Assembly: GCA_023410155.1 (NCBI GenBank)
Contig: JAEYQF010000303.1
Coordinates: forward strand, 1 to 11,807
Source: Verrucomicrobiota bacterium
GTDB taxonomy: Bacteria > Verrucomicrobiota > Verrucomicrobiia > Opitutales > Opitutaceae
Length of the DNA: 11,807 bases
Reading direction: 5' to 3'
Shown piece by piece: positions 1 to 7,389 of this stretch. The position numbers and the translations under genes were made by a program. Within the stretch, counting starts at the first letter, position 1. Each line of letters begins with the position of its first letter. Below the pieces are notes generated by a model. It ran no database searches. It saw only the letters and a program-made list of their open reading frames with translations, and was not told the origin of the DNA.

Positions 1-1502
1 GCTTTGAGCGCCGCCATCGCAGCGTGCTCCGAAACGAAGACGCGCGCCGGGCCCTCTTTGCGATAGATGCCATCCTCGCCGACAACCGAGGGATCGATCG
101 AGGTCGCTTTCACCACCGAACCTTCCGGAGCCAGATTGCCGCGCGGGAAGATCAGTGTGCTGGTGAGGCCGCGGGTCTTCGCCCGCTCAGGCGGCAGAAT
201 CACATCGTCAGGCTCGACGCCGTCGAGCGACGTGAGCAGCGCGCGGAAGCGCGTGCGGCGTTCCGAGCTTTCCCACTCGTCCAGATTCTCGCCCAAGGTG
301 CGGCCGGTCACCGTGAGCGCGGCAGTATCCAAAAGCCCAAGACGCCGCAAATGCAGCATCACTTCCGGCACACCGCCGGCGAGAAACACGCGCACGGTCG
401 GATGATGCACAGGCCCGTTGGGCAACACGCTCACGAGTCGCGGCACGCGTTGGTTGACGTCGATCCACTGCTCGACGGTCGGTCGAGTCACGCCCACTGC
501 ATGGGCGATCGCGGGGATATGCAGCAGGAGATTCGTCGAGCCGCCGAATGCCGCGTGCACGACCATCGCGTTGCGGATGCTCGCAGGTGTCAGGATATCA
601 CGCGTGCTGATCTTGTTTCGCGCCAGGGCGTGCAGTGCCTGCGCCGAGCGTCGGGCGAGGTCGAGCCAGACCGGTTGTCCGGAGGGCGCGAGCGCCGAGT
701 GCGGGAGCGAAAGTCCCAGCGCCTCGCCCACGACCTGCGCGGTCGCGGCCGTGCCGAGAAACTGGCATCCGCCCCCGGGCGAAGCACACGCGCGACAACC
801 GAGATCGGCCGCTTCTTCCAGCGAGATCAGTCCGCGCGAGAAACGGATCCCGAGCGTCTGAATCGCACCGGCATCTTCGCCGCGCGTCGGTGGAAGCGTG
901 ACGCCTCCCGGCACCACGACGCCGGGCAAGTCGCGCAGGCCGGCGACCGACATGAGCATCGCCGGCAGTCCTTTGTCGCAGGTCGCGATGCCCAGCACGC
1001 CGGCCCGCTGCGGAAGCGAACGCGCGAGGCGGCGAAAGACGATCGCCGCGTCATTGCGATACGGGAGGCTGTCGAACATACCCGTGGTGCCTTGGGTGCG
1101 CCCGTCGCACGGATCCGAACAGAACCCGGCAAACGGGATCGTTTTCAGCCGTCGAAACTCTTCGGCGGCTGCCTGCACAAGCAGGCCGATCTCCCAGTGA
1201 CCCGTGTGATAACCGAGCGCGATCGGCCGGCCGTCGGGTGCACGCAGTCCGCCTTGCGTGCTGAGAATCAGGTATTGGTCGCGTCCGAGTTCGGACGGAT
1301 TCCAGCCCATGCCGGCGTTCTGAGTCAGTCCGAAGAGATCGCCGCTCGGCCGCTCGCGCAGCATCGCCTCGGTGAGGGGCAGCGCACCTGCCGCGCCTGG
1401 CGCGTGCGTCTTGATCGAATAAATGTCGGGAAGCACAGCGGGAGGCAAAGCCCCACTGCTCGCGACACTGCAACTCGGCTTTGACCGGTCGGAGTCAGCC
1501 AT
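1..1502 (-). CDS. yjhG: YjhG/YagF-family D-xylonate dehydratase (3' end outside window)
   Basis: This is an IlvD/Edd-superfamily Fe-S dehydratase that removes water from D-xylonate (or a related aldonate) to give 2-keto-3-deoxy-pentonate in the cytoplasm. The window holds 500 codons; from memory E. coli YjhG is about 655 residues, so roughly the last 150 are missing beyond the left edge. The resemblance to YjhG runs along the whole visible length: RPSGDLFG near residue 51, NAGMGW near 62, DPCDGRTQGTTGMFDSLPYR at 130-149, ATCDKGLPA at 173, GGGCQFLGTA at 243 and HAAFGGSTNLLLHIPAIAH at 316. By analogy with IlvD, C132, C175 and C246 are the Fe-S cysteines and K177 of the CDK motif is the probable carbamylated lysine. 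The ATG lies one base past the stop codon of the transporter gene, so the two are almost certainly cotranscribed. Substrate choice between D-xylonate and other pentonates or hexonates is inferred from family and neighbours. Confidence 0.93.
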   Translation of the reverse strand, partial: MADSDRSKPSCSVASSGALPPAVLPDIYSIKTHAPGAAGALPLTEAMLRERPSGDLFGLTQNAGMGWNPSELGRDQYLILSTQGGLRAPDGRPIALGYHTGHWEIGLLVQAAAEEFRRLKTIPFAGFCSDPCDGRTQGTTGMFDSLPYRNDAAIVFRRLARSLPQRAGVLGIATCDKGLPAMLMSVAGLRDLPGVVVPGGVTLPPTRGEDAGAIQTLGIRFSRGLISLEEAADLGCRACASPGGGCQFLGTAATAQVVGEALGLSLPHSALAPSGQPVWLDLARRSAQALHALARNKISTRDILTPASIRNAMVVHAAFGGSTNLLLHIPAIAHAVGVTRPTVEQWIDVNQRVPRLVSVLPNGPVHHPTVRVFLAGGVPEVMLHLRRLGLLDTAALTVTGRTLGENLDEWESSERRTRFRALLTSLDGVEPDDVILPPERAKTRGLTSTLIFPRGNLAPEGSVVKATSIDPSVVGEDGIYRKEGPARVFVSEHAAMAALK

Positions 1503-1503
1503 G

Positions 1504-2883
1504 TCAGGCGGCTTCTTTTTCCAACGGTTTCGTCGGATCGATGAACAGCCAGCAGAACGCTCCCAGCGAGTAGATGATGCTGGTGACGACAAACACCGTG
1601 TGCCAATCGCGACCGGTCAGCGTGAGCACCCAGCCGACCACGAGCGGTCCGGCCATGCCGCCGAAGTTGCCCATCATGTTCATACTGCCGGAAACGGTGC
1701 CGGCATACTTGCCGCCGACATCCATGCACGTCGCCCAGCTGCCCGGCATGGTGAGGTCGTTGAAAAAGCCCGCGAAACCCATCGCCAACATGGCCAGGAG
1801 CGGATCGCGAATGTAGAACGACAACATCAGCAGCGACGCCGCGCCCGCCAGGCCGATGAAGCCGAACGAGCGGCGAACCAACTTGACGCTGTGGCCCCGC
1901 GCAAACAGCCGGGCCGAGATCTGCCCCGCCAACAGGGCCCCGAAACCGCCAAACAACAGCGGCGTGCCGGCGAGAGCGGCCGAGAGGATCTTGAGGGTGA
2001 GTTCCGGGCTGAACCAACCCTCGAGAACACCGGCCAACCATCCCATCGCGACGTTGGATTTGATCTCGAGTCCGCGCTCGTCGCGCAGGTAGGTCGGCAG
2101 CCAGGTGACAAAGAAATACCAGCCGTAACTCAGGAAGAAGTATTGGCCCCACAGCAGCCACATCGTCGGGCGCGTCACGAGCTCGCGCCACGGCACATCG
2201 CCGTGACCACTGACATTCTTCTCGTTCTCTTTGAGCAGCTCCAGCTCGGCCGCATTCACGGACGGATGATCGCGGGGATTGTCGCGGAACCATCGGTAAA
2301 AAATGATGGCCCACACGACGCCCAAGCTGGCGAACACCAGAAAAGCCATCCGCCAACTCACCACGGTCATCACCATGACCACGAGCAACGGAGCCGCCGC
2401 CCCGCCCCAGCGCGCGCCCATCCACATCAACGCTTGCGCGCGCGTTCGATCCACTTTCGGCAGCCACGCACTAAGCGCCTTCGTGAGGTTCGGAAAACAG
2501 CCCGCCTCACCCGCGCCGAAAAGGAAACGGGCCACGAGCATGGAACCATAATTCCACGCCCATCCTGTGGCCGCCGTGAAGAACGACCACCACAGCACGA
2601 CCCGCAGCAGCACGCGGCGCGCGCCGATCTTGTCGCCGAGCCAGCCCGTCGGAATCTCGAACAGCGCGTAAGCCAGCGTGAAGGCCGAGAAAATCATGCC
2701 CTTCTGCGCATCACTGAAATGCATCTCCGCCGCGATGTCCGGCATCGCCTGCGAGATCGCGACGCGATCGACGTATTGGATGATGGCGAGCGTCACCGCG
2801 AACACGATCACCCACGAACGGGCGCGCGTCGGACGGGACGACTCCACCGGGAAAGGGGCACCGGGTGTGTCGGAGCGGGGCAT
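1504..2883 (-). CDS. MFS transporter, ACS (anion:cation symporter) family, probable sugar-acid importer
   Basis: This is an inner-membrane symporter of about 459 residues with 12 predicted hydrophobic spans, resembling the hexuronate/glucarate/galactonate branch of the ACS family (ExuT, GudP, DgoT types). Visible marks are a first helix ending in IQYVDRVAIS, the loop 2-3 motif GWLGDKIGARR, the helix-4 segment ARFLFGAGEAGCFPN and a C-terminal half with GFFNDLTMPGSW and GNFGGMAGPLVVGW. The reading frame could start at a GTG at 2922 (13 residues longer). I prefer the ATG at 2883, because the predicted promoter and operator lie at 2918-2963 and would put transcription start within a few bases of the GTG. 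The gene is followed after one base by the xylonate dehydratase, so pentonate uptake is the natural inference. The substrate cannot be read from sequence alone. Confidence 0.9.
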   Translation of the reverse strand: MPRSDTPGAPFPVESSRPTRARSWVIVFAVTLAIIQYVDRVAISQAMPDIAAEMHFSDAQKGMIFSAFTLAYALFEIPTGWLGDKIGARRVLLRVVLWWSFFTAATGWAWNYGSMLVARFLFGAGEAGCFPNLTKALSAWLPKVDRTRAQALMWMGARWGGAAAPLLVVMVMTVVSWRMAFLVFASLGVVWAIIFYRWFRDNPRDHPSVNAAELELLKENEKNVSGHGDVPWRELVTRPTMWLLWGQYFFLSYGWYFFVTWLPTYLRDERGLEIKSNVAMGWLAGVLEGWFSPELTLKILSAALAGTPLLFGGFGALLAGQISARLFARGHSVKLVRRSFGFIGLAGAASLLMLSFYIRDPLLAMLAMGFAGFFNDLTMPGSWATCMDVGGKYAGTVSGSMNMMGNFGGMAGPLVVGWVLTLTGRDWHTVFVVTSIIYSLGAFCWLFIDPTKPLEKEAA

Positions 2884-2917
2884 CGCGGGAGCCTGCCGAG
2901 TTCCCGCGAATCGCGTC

Positions 2918-2937
2918 AACACCTCAGCTGGGGTGTT
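2918..2937. promoter_or_regulatory. 20-bp near-palindrome, candidate operator of the divergent pentonate operons
   Basis: AACACCTCAGCTGGGGTGTT pairs with itself in 9 of 10 positions per half; only positions 7 and 14 break symmetry. It overlaps the predicted -10 box and start site of the leftward promoter, where a bound repressor would block transcription. A second, wider inverted pair, GTCAAC (2915-2920) and GTTGAC (2943-2948), surrounds it. Length and even symmetry would suit a dimeric LacI- or GntR-type regulator, but no regulator gene is in the window. Confidence 0.5.
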
Positions 2938-2963
2938 CTAATGTTGACACTGATTTCCGCCAA
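2935..2963 (-). promoter_or_regulatory. candidate sigma70-type promoter for the transporter-dehydratase operon
   Basis: On the minus strand TTGGCG (2963-2958) is followed after exactly 17 bases by TAGAAC (2940-2935). Each box matches the consensus in four of six positions. Transcription would begin near 2928, about 45 bases before the ATG at 2883. It sits in the only gap between the two divergent operons. This is pattern recognition only. Confidence 0.45.
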
Positions 2964-3019
2964 AAAACGTCGCGCTGCGGGACTCGCGGCGGAAAAACAC
3001 AGCGACACTCCCCTTCCCC

Positions 3020-3877
3020 ATGAAAGTTTGTCGCTTCTCTCTCGCCGATGGCGCGGTCCGCGTCGGTCTCTCCGCCGACCAGCATACGTTGATTGACCTC
3101 TCTCCGGCTGGCGTCACGCGTCTGGAGACGTTGCTGGAAGGCGACGCCCCGCTGGATCAGGCGCAGGCACTCGCCACCCGAGATCTCCCTCGCATCCCGG
3201 TCGAAAGCGTGACGTTTCACTCGCCCGTCGAGGAGCAGGAAGTCTGGGCCGCTGGCGTCACCTATTTGCGCAGCAAGAAGGCGCGCATGGACGAGTCCGA
3301 ATTCTCCGCGAGTGCCTACGATCGCGTCTACGAAGCCGCGCGTCCCGAGATCTTCTTCAAATCCGTGCCCTCAAAGGTCGTCACCTCGGGTGACTCGGTG
3401 GGCATTCGCGCGGATGCGAAATGGAGCGTGCCCGAGCCGGAGCTCGCGCTCGTCATCAACTCTCGCGGCCGCGTGGTCGGCTACGCGGTCGGCAACGACA
3501 TGAGCTCGCGCGATATCGAGGGCGAAAACCTCCTCTATCTTCCCCAGGCCAAAGTTTACGATCGCGCCTGCGCGATCGGCCCGTGGATCACGCTCGGCGT
3601 CGACGAGGCGACTGCTCGCACGTGGCAGATCTCCATCGAGATCCGCCGGACCGGACAAGCGGTGTTCAGCGGCGAGACCTCGGTCTCTCAACTGAAGCGC
3701 AGCTTCGACGAGCTCGCCGGTTACCTTTTCCGCAGCCAACGCTTCGCGAGCGGCGCCGTGCTCTTCACCGGCACTGGAATCGTGCCGCCGGACTCGTTCA
3801 CGTTGCAGGCCGATGACGAAATCGAAATTGCGATCAGCGGAATCGGTCGTCTGGTAAATCGCGTGGCGGTCGTCTGA
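3020..3877 (+). CDS. FAH-superfamily 2-keto-3-deoxy-D-pentonate dehydratase
   Basis: This 285-residue protein of the fumarylacetoacetate hydrolase superfamily most likely converts 2-keto-3-deoxy-D-pentonate to 2-oxoglutarate semialdehyde (2,5-dioxopentanoate). The catalytic domain covers about residues 70-285. The metal ligands expected for the fold are E139 and E141 in PEPELALV and D160 in GNDMSSRDIEG, with K178 in the place of the FAH active-site lysine. The stretch VGIRADAKWSVPEPE through AKVYDRACAIGP closely follows Caulobacter XylX as I recall it, including the CAIGP motif. The protein lacks the extra N-terminal length of XylX and is nearer in size to archaeal KdaD. It is the first gene of the rightward operon, 53 bases before the semialdehyde dehydrogenase that would consume its product. 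No Shine-Dalgarno sequence precedes the ATG (the upstream bases are C/T-rich). A different FAH activity such as acylpyruvate hydrolysis is possible but fits the context less well. Confidence 0.85.
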   Translation: MKVCRFSLADGAVRVGLSADQHTLIDLSPAGVTRLETLLEGDAPLDQAQALATRDLPRIPVESVTFHSPVEEQEVWAAGVTYLRSKKARMDESEFSASAYDRVYEAARPEIFFKSVPSKVVTSGDSVGIRADAKWSVPEPELALVINSRGRVVGYAVGNDMSSRDIEGENLLYLPQAKVYDRACAIGPWITLGVDEATARTWQISIEIRRTGQAVFSGETSVSQLKRSFDELAGYLFRSQRFASGAVLFTGTGIVPPDSFTLQADDEIEIAISGIGRLVNRVAVV

Positions 3878-3930
3878 GCACGCGTTCGTGCACAGAGGGC
3901 TAGGTCGCCCCACTCCCTCCTTTTTCGATC

Positions 3931-5523
3931 ATGGCACTTCACGGCAAAAATATCATCGGCGACGCGCACAGCAATGGCTCCGGCGAAACGTTCACGATCG
4001 CGAGCCCCCTCGATCAAGCCCAGCTGCCCGGCACATTCCATGTCGCCACGGCGCCGGACGTCGACGCCGCGCTCAAGCTGGCGGACGCCGCATTCGCCGT
4101 CTTCTCCCGCACGACCGGCGAACAACGCGCCGCCCTCCTCGAACGCATCGCCGAGGAAATCCTCGCCCTGGGCGACTCACTCCTGCAACGCGCGCATCTC
4201 GAGACATCGCTGCCGCTGCCGCGGCTCACCGGCGAACGCGCCCGCACAACGAACCAACTGAAGCTGTTCGCCGCGGTTGTGCGCGAGGGCTCCTGGGTCG
4301 ATGCCCGCATCGATCCCGCGCAGCCGCAGCGTCAGCCGCTCCCGCGCGTCGATCTCCGCCGCATGCTGGTGCCGCTCGGTCCCGTGGCCGTGTTTGGCGC
4401 GAGCAATTTGCCATTCGGGTTCTCCGTCGCCGGAGGCGACACCGCCTCGGCTCTCGCAACCGGAAATCCTGTGATCGTGAAAGCGCACGAGCGACACCCG
4501 GGCACCTCCGAGATGGTCGCCGGCGCTGTGCAACGCGCGATCGCCGCCGTCGGTTTGCCCGCGGGCATCTTCTCGATGCTCCACGGCCGAGCCTCCATCG
4601 GGCTCGAGTTGGTTAAGCATCCGCTCACGCGCGCCGTCGGTTTCACCGGCTCGCGCAGGGCCGGACGCGCGCTCTTCGACGCCGCCGCGGCCCGGCCCGC
4701 GCCCATCCCGGTCTTCGCCGAGATGAGCAGTCTCAATCCCCTGTTTCTCCTTCCCGGTGCGTTGCGCGAGCGCAGTGCCGCGATCGCCGATGGCCTCAAG
4801 AATTCCGTCACCAACGGCGCGGGCCAGTTCTGCACAAAACCCGGTCTCGTCTTTGTCGTCGACGGCCCCGAGCTCACGAGCTTCCTGCAAAAGTTCGCCG
4901 AGGTTTTCTCCGCGGTGGCACCCATTTCGATGCTGCACCAAGGCATCTGCGAAACGTATCAGCGCGGCTTGGACACCCTGGCGAAACATCAATCTCTCCA
5001 AGCCGTCGCGCGTTCCTCCGGTGCCGCCAACCCGGCGAAATCCGAAGGTCTGCCACTCGCCTATCGCGTCGACGCCAAACATTTCCTCGTCGATCCACAT
5101 CTCCAGGAAGAACTCTTCGGACCCTTCACGCTGTTCGTGGTGGCGCAGTCAGCCGCAGAGTTCGCCGATCTCGCCGCCCGGCTCGAAGGTCAGCTCACCG
5201 CTTCGGTTCACGGCACGGCCGAAGAACTCAACGCGGCCGGCCCGCTCCTCGCCCGGCTGCAAGGCATCGCCGGCCGTCTCATCCTCAATGGCTACCCGAC
5301 CGGCGTCGAAGTGTGCCCCGCGATGAACCACGGCGGTCCCTATCCAGCGACGACCGATGTGCGCTTCACATCCGTCGGCACTGCGTCGCTGCAACGCTTC
5401 GTGCGGCCGGTATGCTACCAGGATTTTCCTGCAACGCTCCTCCCCGATGCGCTGCGCGACGAAAACCCGCTCGGCATCTGGCGCCTCGTCGACGGCCAGC
5501 TCACGCGCGCCTCGGTGAGCTGA
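3931..5523 (+). CDS. 2-oxoglutarate semialdehyde (2,5-dioxovalerate) dehydrogenase
   Basis: This 530-residue NAD(P)+-dependent aldehyde dehydrogenase probably oxidises 2-oxoglutarate semialdehyde to 2-oxoglutarate, the last step of non-phosphorylative pentose or sugar-acid breakdown. The catalytic cysteine is C301 in NGAGQFCTKPG. The general base is E264 in VFAEMSSLNP, the oxyanion asparagine is N159 in GASNLPFGFS, and K184 (VKAHERHP) and GFTGS at 237 belong to the cofactor site. The sequence is of the longer KGSADH type (about 510-530 residues) with C-terminal features such as GYPTGVEVCPAMNHGGPYPAT at about 454, typical of this group. It lies 53 bases behind the FAH dehydratase on the same strand. 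Its start has no recognisable ribosome binding site. Coenzyme preference cannot be read with confidence. Confidence 0.92.
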   Translation: MALHGKNIIGDAHSNGSGETFTIASPLDQAQLPGTFHVATAPDVDAALKLADAAFAVFSRTTGEQRAALLERIAEEILALGDSLLQRAHLETSLPLPRLTGERARTTNQLKLFAAVVREGSWVDARIDPAQPQRQPLPRVDLRRMLVPLGPVAVFGASNLPFGFSVAGGDTASALATGNPVIVKAHERHPGTSEMVAGAVQRAIAAVGLPAGIFSMLHGRASIGLELVKHPLTRAVGFTGSRRAGRALFDAAAARPAPIPVFAEMSSLNPLFLLPGALRERSAAIADGLKNSVTNGAGQFCTKPGLVFVVDGPELTSFLQKFAEVFSAVAPISMLHQGICETYQRGLDTLAKHQSLQAVARSSGAANPAKSEGLPLAYRVDAKHFLVDPHLQEELFGPFTLFVVAQSAAEFADLAARLEGQLTASVHGTAEELNAAGPLLARLQGIAGRLILNGYPTGVEVCPAMNHGGPYPATTDVRFTSVGTASLQRFVRPVCYQDFPATLLPDALRDENPLGIWRLVDGQLTRASVS

Positions 5524-5633
5524 TCCGTGGCGCACCGGCGCCGCTCAGGAGGGCGCTCCGCTGCTGTCCGTCGGACATTCACCGGTCGAGAGATTCGCGC
5601 GGCGGAACGATTCGCACACCCACGCACGTGGGC

Positions 5634-5740
5634 AAAAAAAGTGGCCAGGCACTCCACGGCACTGGGAGAACGTCGTTGCCGTTGCTACCTTCCGGTCCTG
5701 GCGGAGTTCACGCGCCTGCCCATGCATGGCACCTGGCCGA
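5634..5740 (-). ncRNA. ffs: small signal recognition particle RNA (4.5S type)
   Basis: On the minus strand the core GACCGGAAGGTAGCAACGGC carries the invariant GGAA tetraloop closed by ACC/GGT and the AGGA/AGCA internal loop bound by Ffh. The ends pair as GGCCAGG (5738-5732) with CCTGGCC (5649-5643). Next inside, CCATG and TGGG pair with CCCA and CGTGG, giving the long rod expected of a bacterial small SRP RNA of about 96 nt. A run of seven T follows directly (5640-5634) and should end transcription together with the terminal stem. The exact 5' end is uncertain by several bases. It lies only about 37 bases behind the sigma-factor operon on the same strand, so its promoter may sit inside the last gene of that operon. 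Confidence 0.9.
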
Positions 5741-5776
5741 CGCGGACCATGCGGCGTCCGCCAGTCCGCGCAAACT

Positions 5777-6268
5777 TTATTTCGTTTTCTCCCGCTCGGG
5801 CGGCGGCAGCGGCGGAGCCGGTCCAAGATCCGGCGGACCATCGCCGAAACCTTTTCCGCCGCGCCACTCGCGACGGAATTCGCCGCGCATCTTCTCCGCG
5901 CGCTGACGAAACCGCTCACGCATCTCCTCGAGTTTCGTCCGCTGGTCAGGCGTCAGCACGGCCGCCACCTCGCCGTGCACGCGGTCCATGATCTTGGATA
6001 CTTCCTGCAACTGCCCGCGGCGCAGCATCTGCAACTCTTCTTCCGAGCGCTGGATGATGGGCTCGAGCTCGGCCTTCTGCTCTGCCGTGAGCTCGAGCTC
6101 CTCACTCATCCGTTCTAAAATTCTCCCGCCGAATCCCGGACCAGCCCAACGCGGGCGCTCCTCACGGCCCGGTCCGCCAAAACGCCATGACCACGCTGCA
6201 CCCGTGACCACACCCGCGGCAAACACGCCGACGAAGACCAACACGACCTTCCACGTTTTCGTCGTCAT
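5777..6268 (-). CDS. membrane-anchored periplasmic Spy/CpxP/CnrX-like protein
   Basis: This is a 163-residue protein with one N-terminal membrane anchor (about residues 8-26) and a helical periplasmic domain. Two LTXXQ-type motifs, LTAEQ at 60-64 and LTPDQ at 105-109, mark the Spy/CpxP/heavy-metal-resistance (CnrX) fold. The C-terminus is rich in glycine and proline (about 138-160). The reading frame is open farther upstream, but the start at MTTKTW is clear: its ATG shares one base with the stop codon of the preceding gene (TGATG), and the anchor follows at once. As third gene behind an ECF sigma factor and a small membrane protein it most likely senses an envelope signal and controls release of the sigma factor. 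The histidine ligands that bind Ni/Co in CnrX are not evident; the periplasmic part has a single histidine (H98). A simple periplasmic chaperone is the alternative. Confidence 0.82.
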   Translation of the reverse strand: MTTKTWKVVLVFVGVFAAGVVTGAAWSWRFGGPGREERPRWAGPGFGGRILERMSEELELTAEQKAELEPIIQRSEEELQMLRRGQLQEVSKIMDRVHGEVAAVLTPDQRTKLEEMRERFRQRAEKMRGEFRREWRGGKGFGDGPPDLGPAPPLPPPEREKTK

Positions 6269-6576
6269 CAAGAGGTCCCCAGAAGTTGCGCCACGACCGC
6301 ATCGGTCCGCAGCAATTCGTCCTCCGCCGGTGTCGTGCTGGTGCCTGTGCGCACGCCGTAGTTGAGACTCACGCAGACCAGCGCCACCGCGCAAGCGGTG
6401 CCCAGCGCACGCCAGGAGAACCGCTCAAACAACGACTCCGCCTCGCGCTCCGTGCTCCACGCGAGCGCGACCACACGCGTCGCGAAACCCGGCGGTGCCA
6501 GGCCACCGGCTCCGGTCTCTTCGCGCACGCGCGCGGCGTTCACCAGCCGCTGCCAAGCCTTGTTCGACGAGTTCAT
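6268..6576 (-). CDS. small single-span membrane protein, probable anti-sigma factor
   Basis: This is a 102-residue protein with an N-terminal part of about 54 residues predicted to be cytoplasmic, one hydrophobic span at about 57-73 (ALGTACAVALVCVSLNYG) and a short periplasmic tail. No HxxxCxxC zinc motif is present, so it is not a ZAS-type anti-sigma factor. Size, topology and place between the sigma factor and a CnrX-like protein recall CnrY of Cupriavidus, which holds its ECF sigma factor with a short cytoplasmic segment. Its ATG overlaps the sigma-factor stop codon by four bases (ATGA), implying translational coupling and matched amounts. I recognise no family in the sequence itself; the role is inferred from context. 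Confidence 0.65.
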   Translation of the reverse strand: MNSSNKAWQRLVNAARVREETGAGGLAPPGFATRVVALAWSTEREAESLFERFSWRALGTACAVALVCVSLNYGVRTGTSTTPAEDELLRTDAVVAQLLGTS

Positions 6577-7163
6577 ACCCGCTCCTTTCGCTCCAGTGTT
6601 TTGAATAGCTTCTGCAGTTTTCGGCGCGCTCGAAAAGCGCGCACTTTCACCAACGCCTGACTCCAGCCCGTCTCCGCGCTGATCTCCGCGATCGTGCGCT
6701 GATCCAGATCCAGCATCTGGATCACCAACCGATCCTCCGGCTTCAGCTGAGCCAGCAACTTGCCCAAAAGTTCGCGTGCCGACAGCGCATCGTCGGGCGT
6801 CACCTCCCGCTCGTTGGTCAGCACCGCGTCGAGCACGTCGGCTTCACCCTGCGACAGATCCGCCCAGCGATATTCCGGACGTCGCTGCTGCGCGCGCAGA
6901 TGATCGATGCAGGTCGTCACTGCGATGCGCGACACCCAGTGAGTGAATGGCACCGAGCCCTGATACTGATCGAGACGGGAAAACATTTTCAGAAAAATCT
7001 CCTGCGCGAGATCCTCCTCCGAGACTCGGCGCGGCAATCGACCGCGAACGATGCGGGAGACGAGCGGGTAAAGATGCTCCACGAGTTCGCGGGCCGCGAT
7101 TTGGTCGCGTCCGCGCACCCGCTGCAAGCAACCGGCGAGGTCAAACGTCTCGTCGTCGGGCAT
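6573..7163 (-). CDS. ECF-type RNA polymerase sigma factor
   Basis: This 196-residue sigma70-family protein contains only regions 2 and 4, the extracytoplasmic-function layout. Region 2 covers about residues 24-92, with DLAQEIFLKMF (51-61) as region 2.2 core binding and VPFTHWVSRIAVTTCIDHLR (71-90) as region 2.3-2.4. Region 4 covers about 128-188, with the helix-turn-helix in QRTIAEISAETGWSQALVKVRAFRAR. It should direct RNA polymerase to a small envelope-stress or metal-response regulon and usually to its own promoter. Two genes overlap behind it and encode the probable membrane-bound control proteins. The start ATG is followed by a typical acidic N-terminus. The target promoter motif could not be fixed from this one locus. 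Confidence 0.93.
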   Translation of the reverse strand: MPDDETFDLAGCLQRVRGRDQIAARELVEHLYPLVSRIVRGRLPRRVSEEDLAQEIFLKMFSRLDQYQGSVPFTHWVSRIAVTTCIDHLRAQQRRPEYRWADLSQGEADVLDAVLTNEREVTPDDALSARELLGKLLAQLKPEDRLVIQMLDLDQRTIAEISAETGWSQALVKVRAFRARRKLQKLFKTLERKERV

Positions 7164-7179
7164 AAGATTTCGATGTCAT

Positions 7180-7193
7180 AGGTGGCCACACCT
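7180..7193. repeat. inverted repeat just upstream of the sigma-factor operon
   Basis: AGGTG, four bases, CACCT form a perfect inverted repeat 17 bases before the sigma-factor ATG. It could be an operator or part of the leader. No convincing ECF-type promoter boxes were found beside it. Confidence 0.3.
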
Positions 7194-7208
7194 CGCAAGA
7201 CGCCACGA

Positions 7209-7384
7209 CCCGCGCCCGGTTACGTCCCGAGTCGAGCCCCGGTGCGGATCGACTCGAGCTAAGGTGCGGATCGGTTCGATCCCCTGTGCGTCCCACGTCG
7301 TCGCAAGGTCCGGCTTGAGTCATGCCCAGGCCCGGCTCGACCCGCGCCTTGACTTGGCGCGAGTTGTGCCGATATCACCACCGA
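7209..7384 (+). repeat. degenerate 11/22-bp tandem array upstream of leuA
   Basis: Eight consecutive 22-bp units (16 units of 11 bp) keep register without gaps. The clearest are at 7231-7252, 7253-7274, 7297-7318 and 7319-7340. The two alternating halves are roughly GTCGNGCCNNG and GTGCGGATCGA; bases 9-11 of the first half vary most. The outer units (7209-7230, 7341-7384) are weak. The same repeat type occurs at 11501-11654 in the same orientation. No coding frame of known type is present. Most of the noncoding stretch 7164-7555 is explained by this array and the attenuator-like region behind it. Confidence 0.65.
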
Positions 7385-7389
7385 CTCTG

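Noticed and set aside
24..3096. Long plus-strand open frames (486 and 557 codons) across 24-1484 and 1423-3096
   Set aside because: They lie antisense to the xylonate dehydratase and MFS genes, are rich in Arg/His/Gln without any recognisable domain, and are typical shadow frames of GC-rich DNA.
4177..5100. Minus-strand frame of 307 codons inside the aldehyde dehydrogenase gene
   Set aside because: The opposite strand encodes a complete aldehyde dehydrogenase with all catalytic residues; the antisense frame shows no domain.
5565..5577. Perfect 13-base palindrome TGTCCGTCGGACA after the aldehyde dehydrogenase gene, and a CCCAC/GTGGG hairpin near 5619-5632
   Set aside because: The first cannot form a stable hairpin with a one-base centre and the second has no T-run on its plus-strand side. 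Neither is strong enough to call a terminator in GC-rich sequence.
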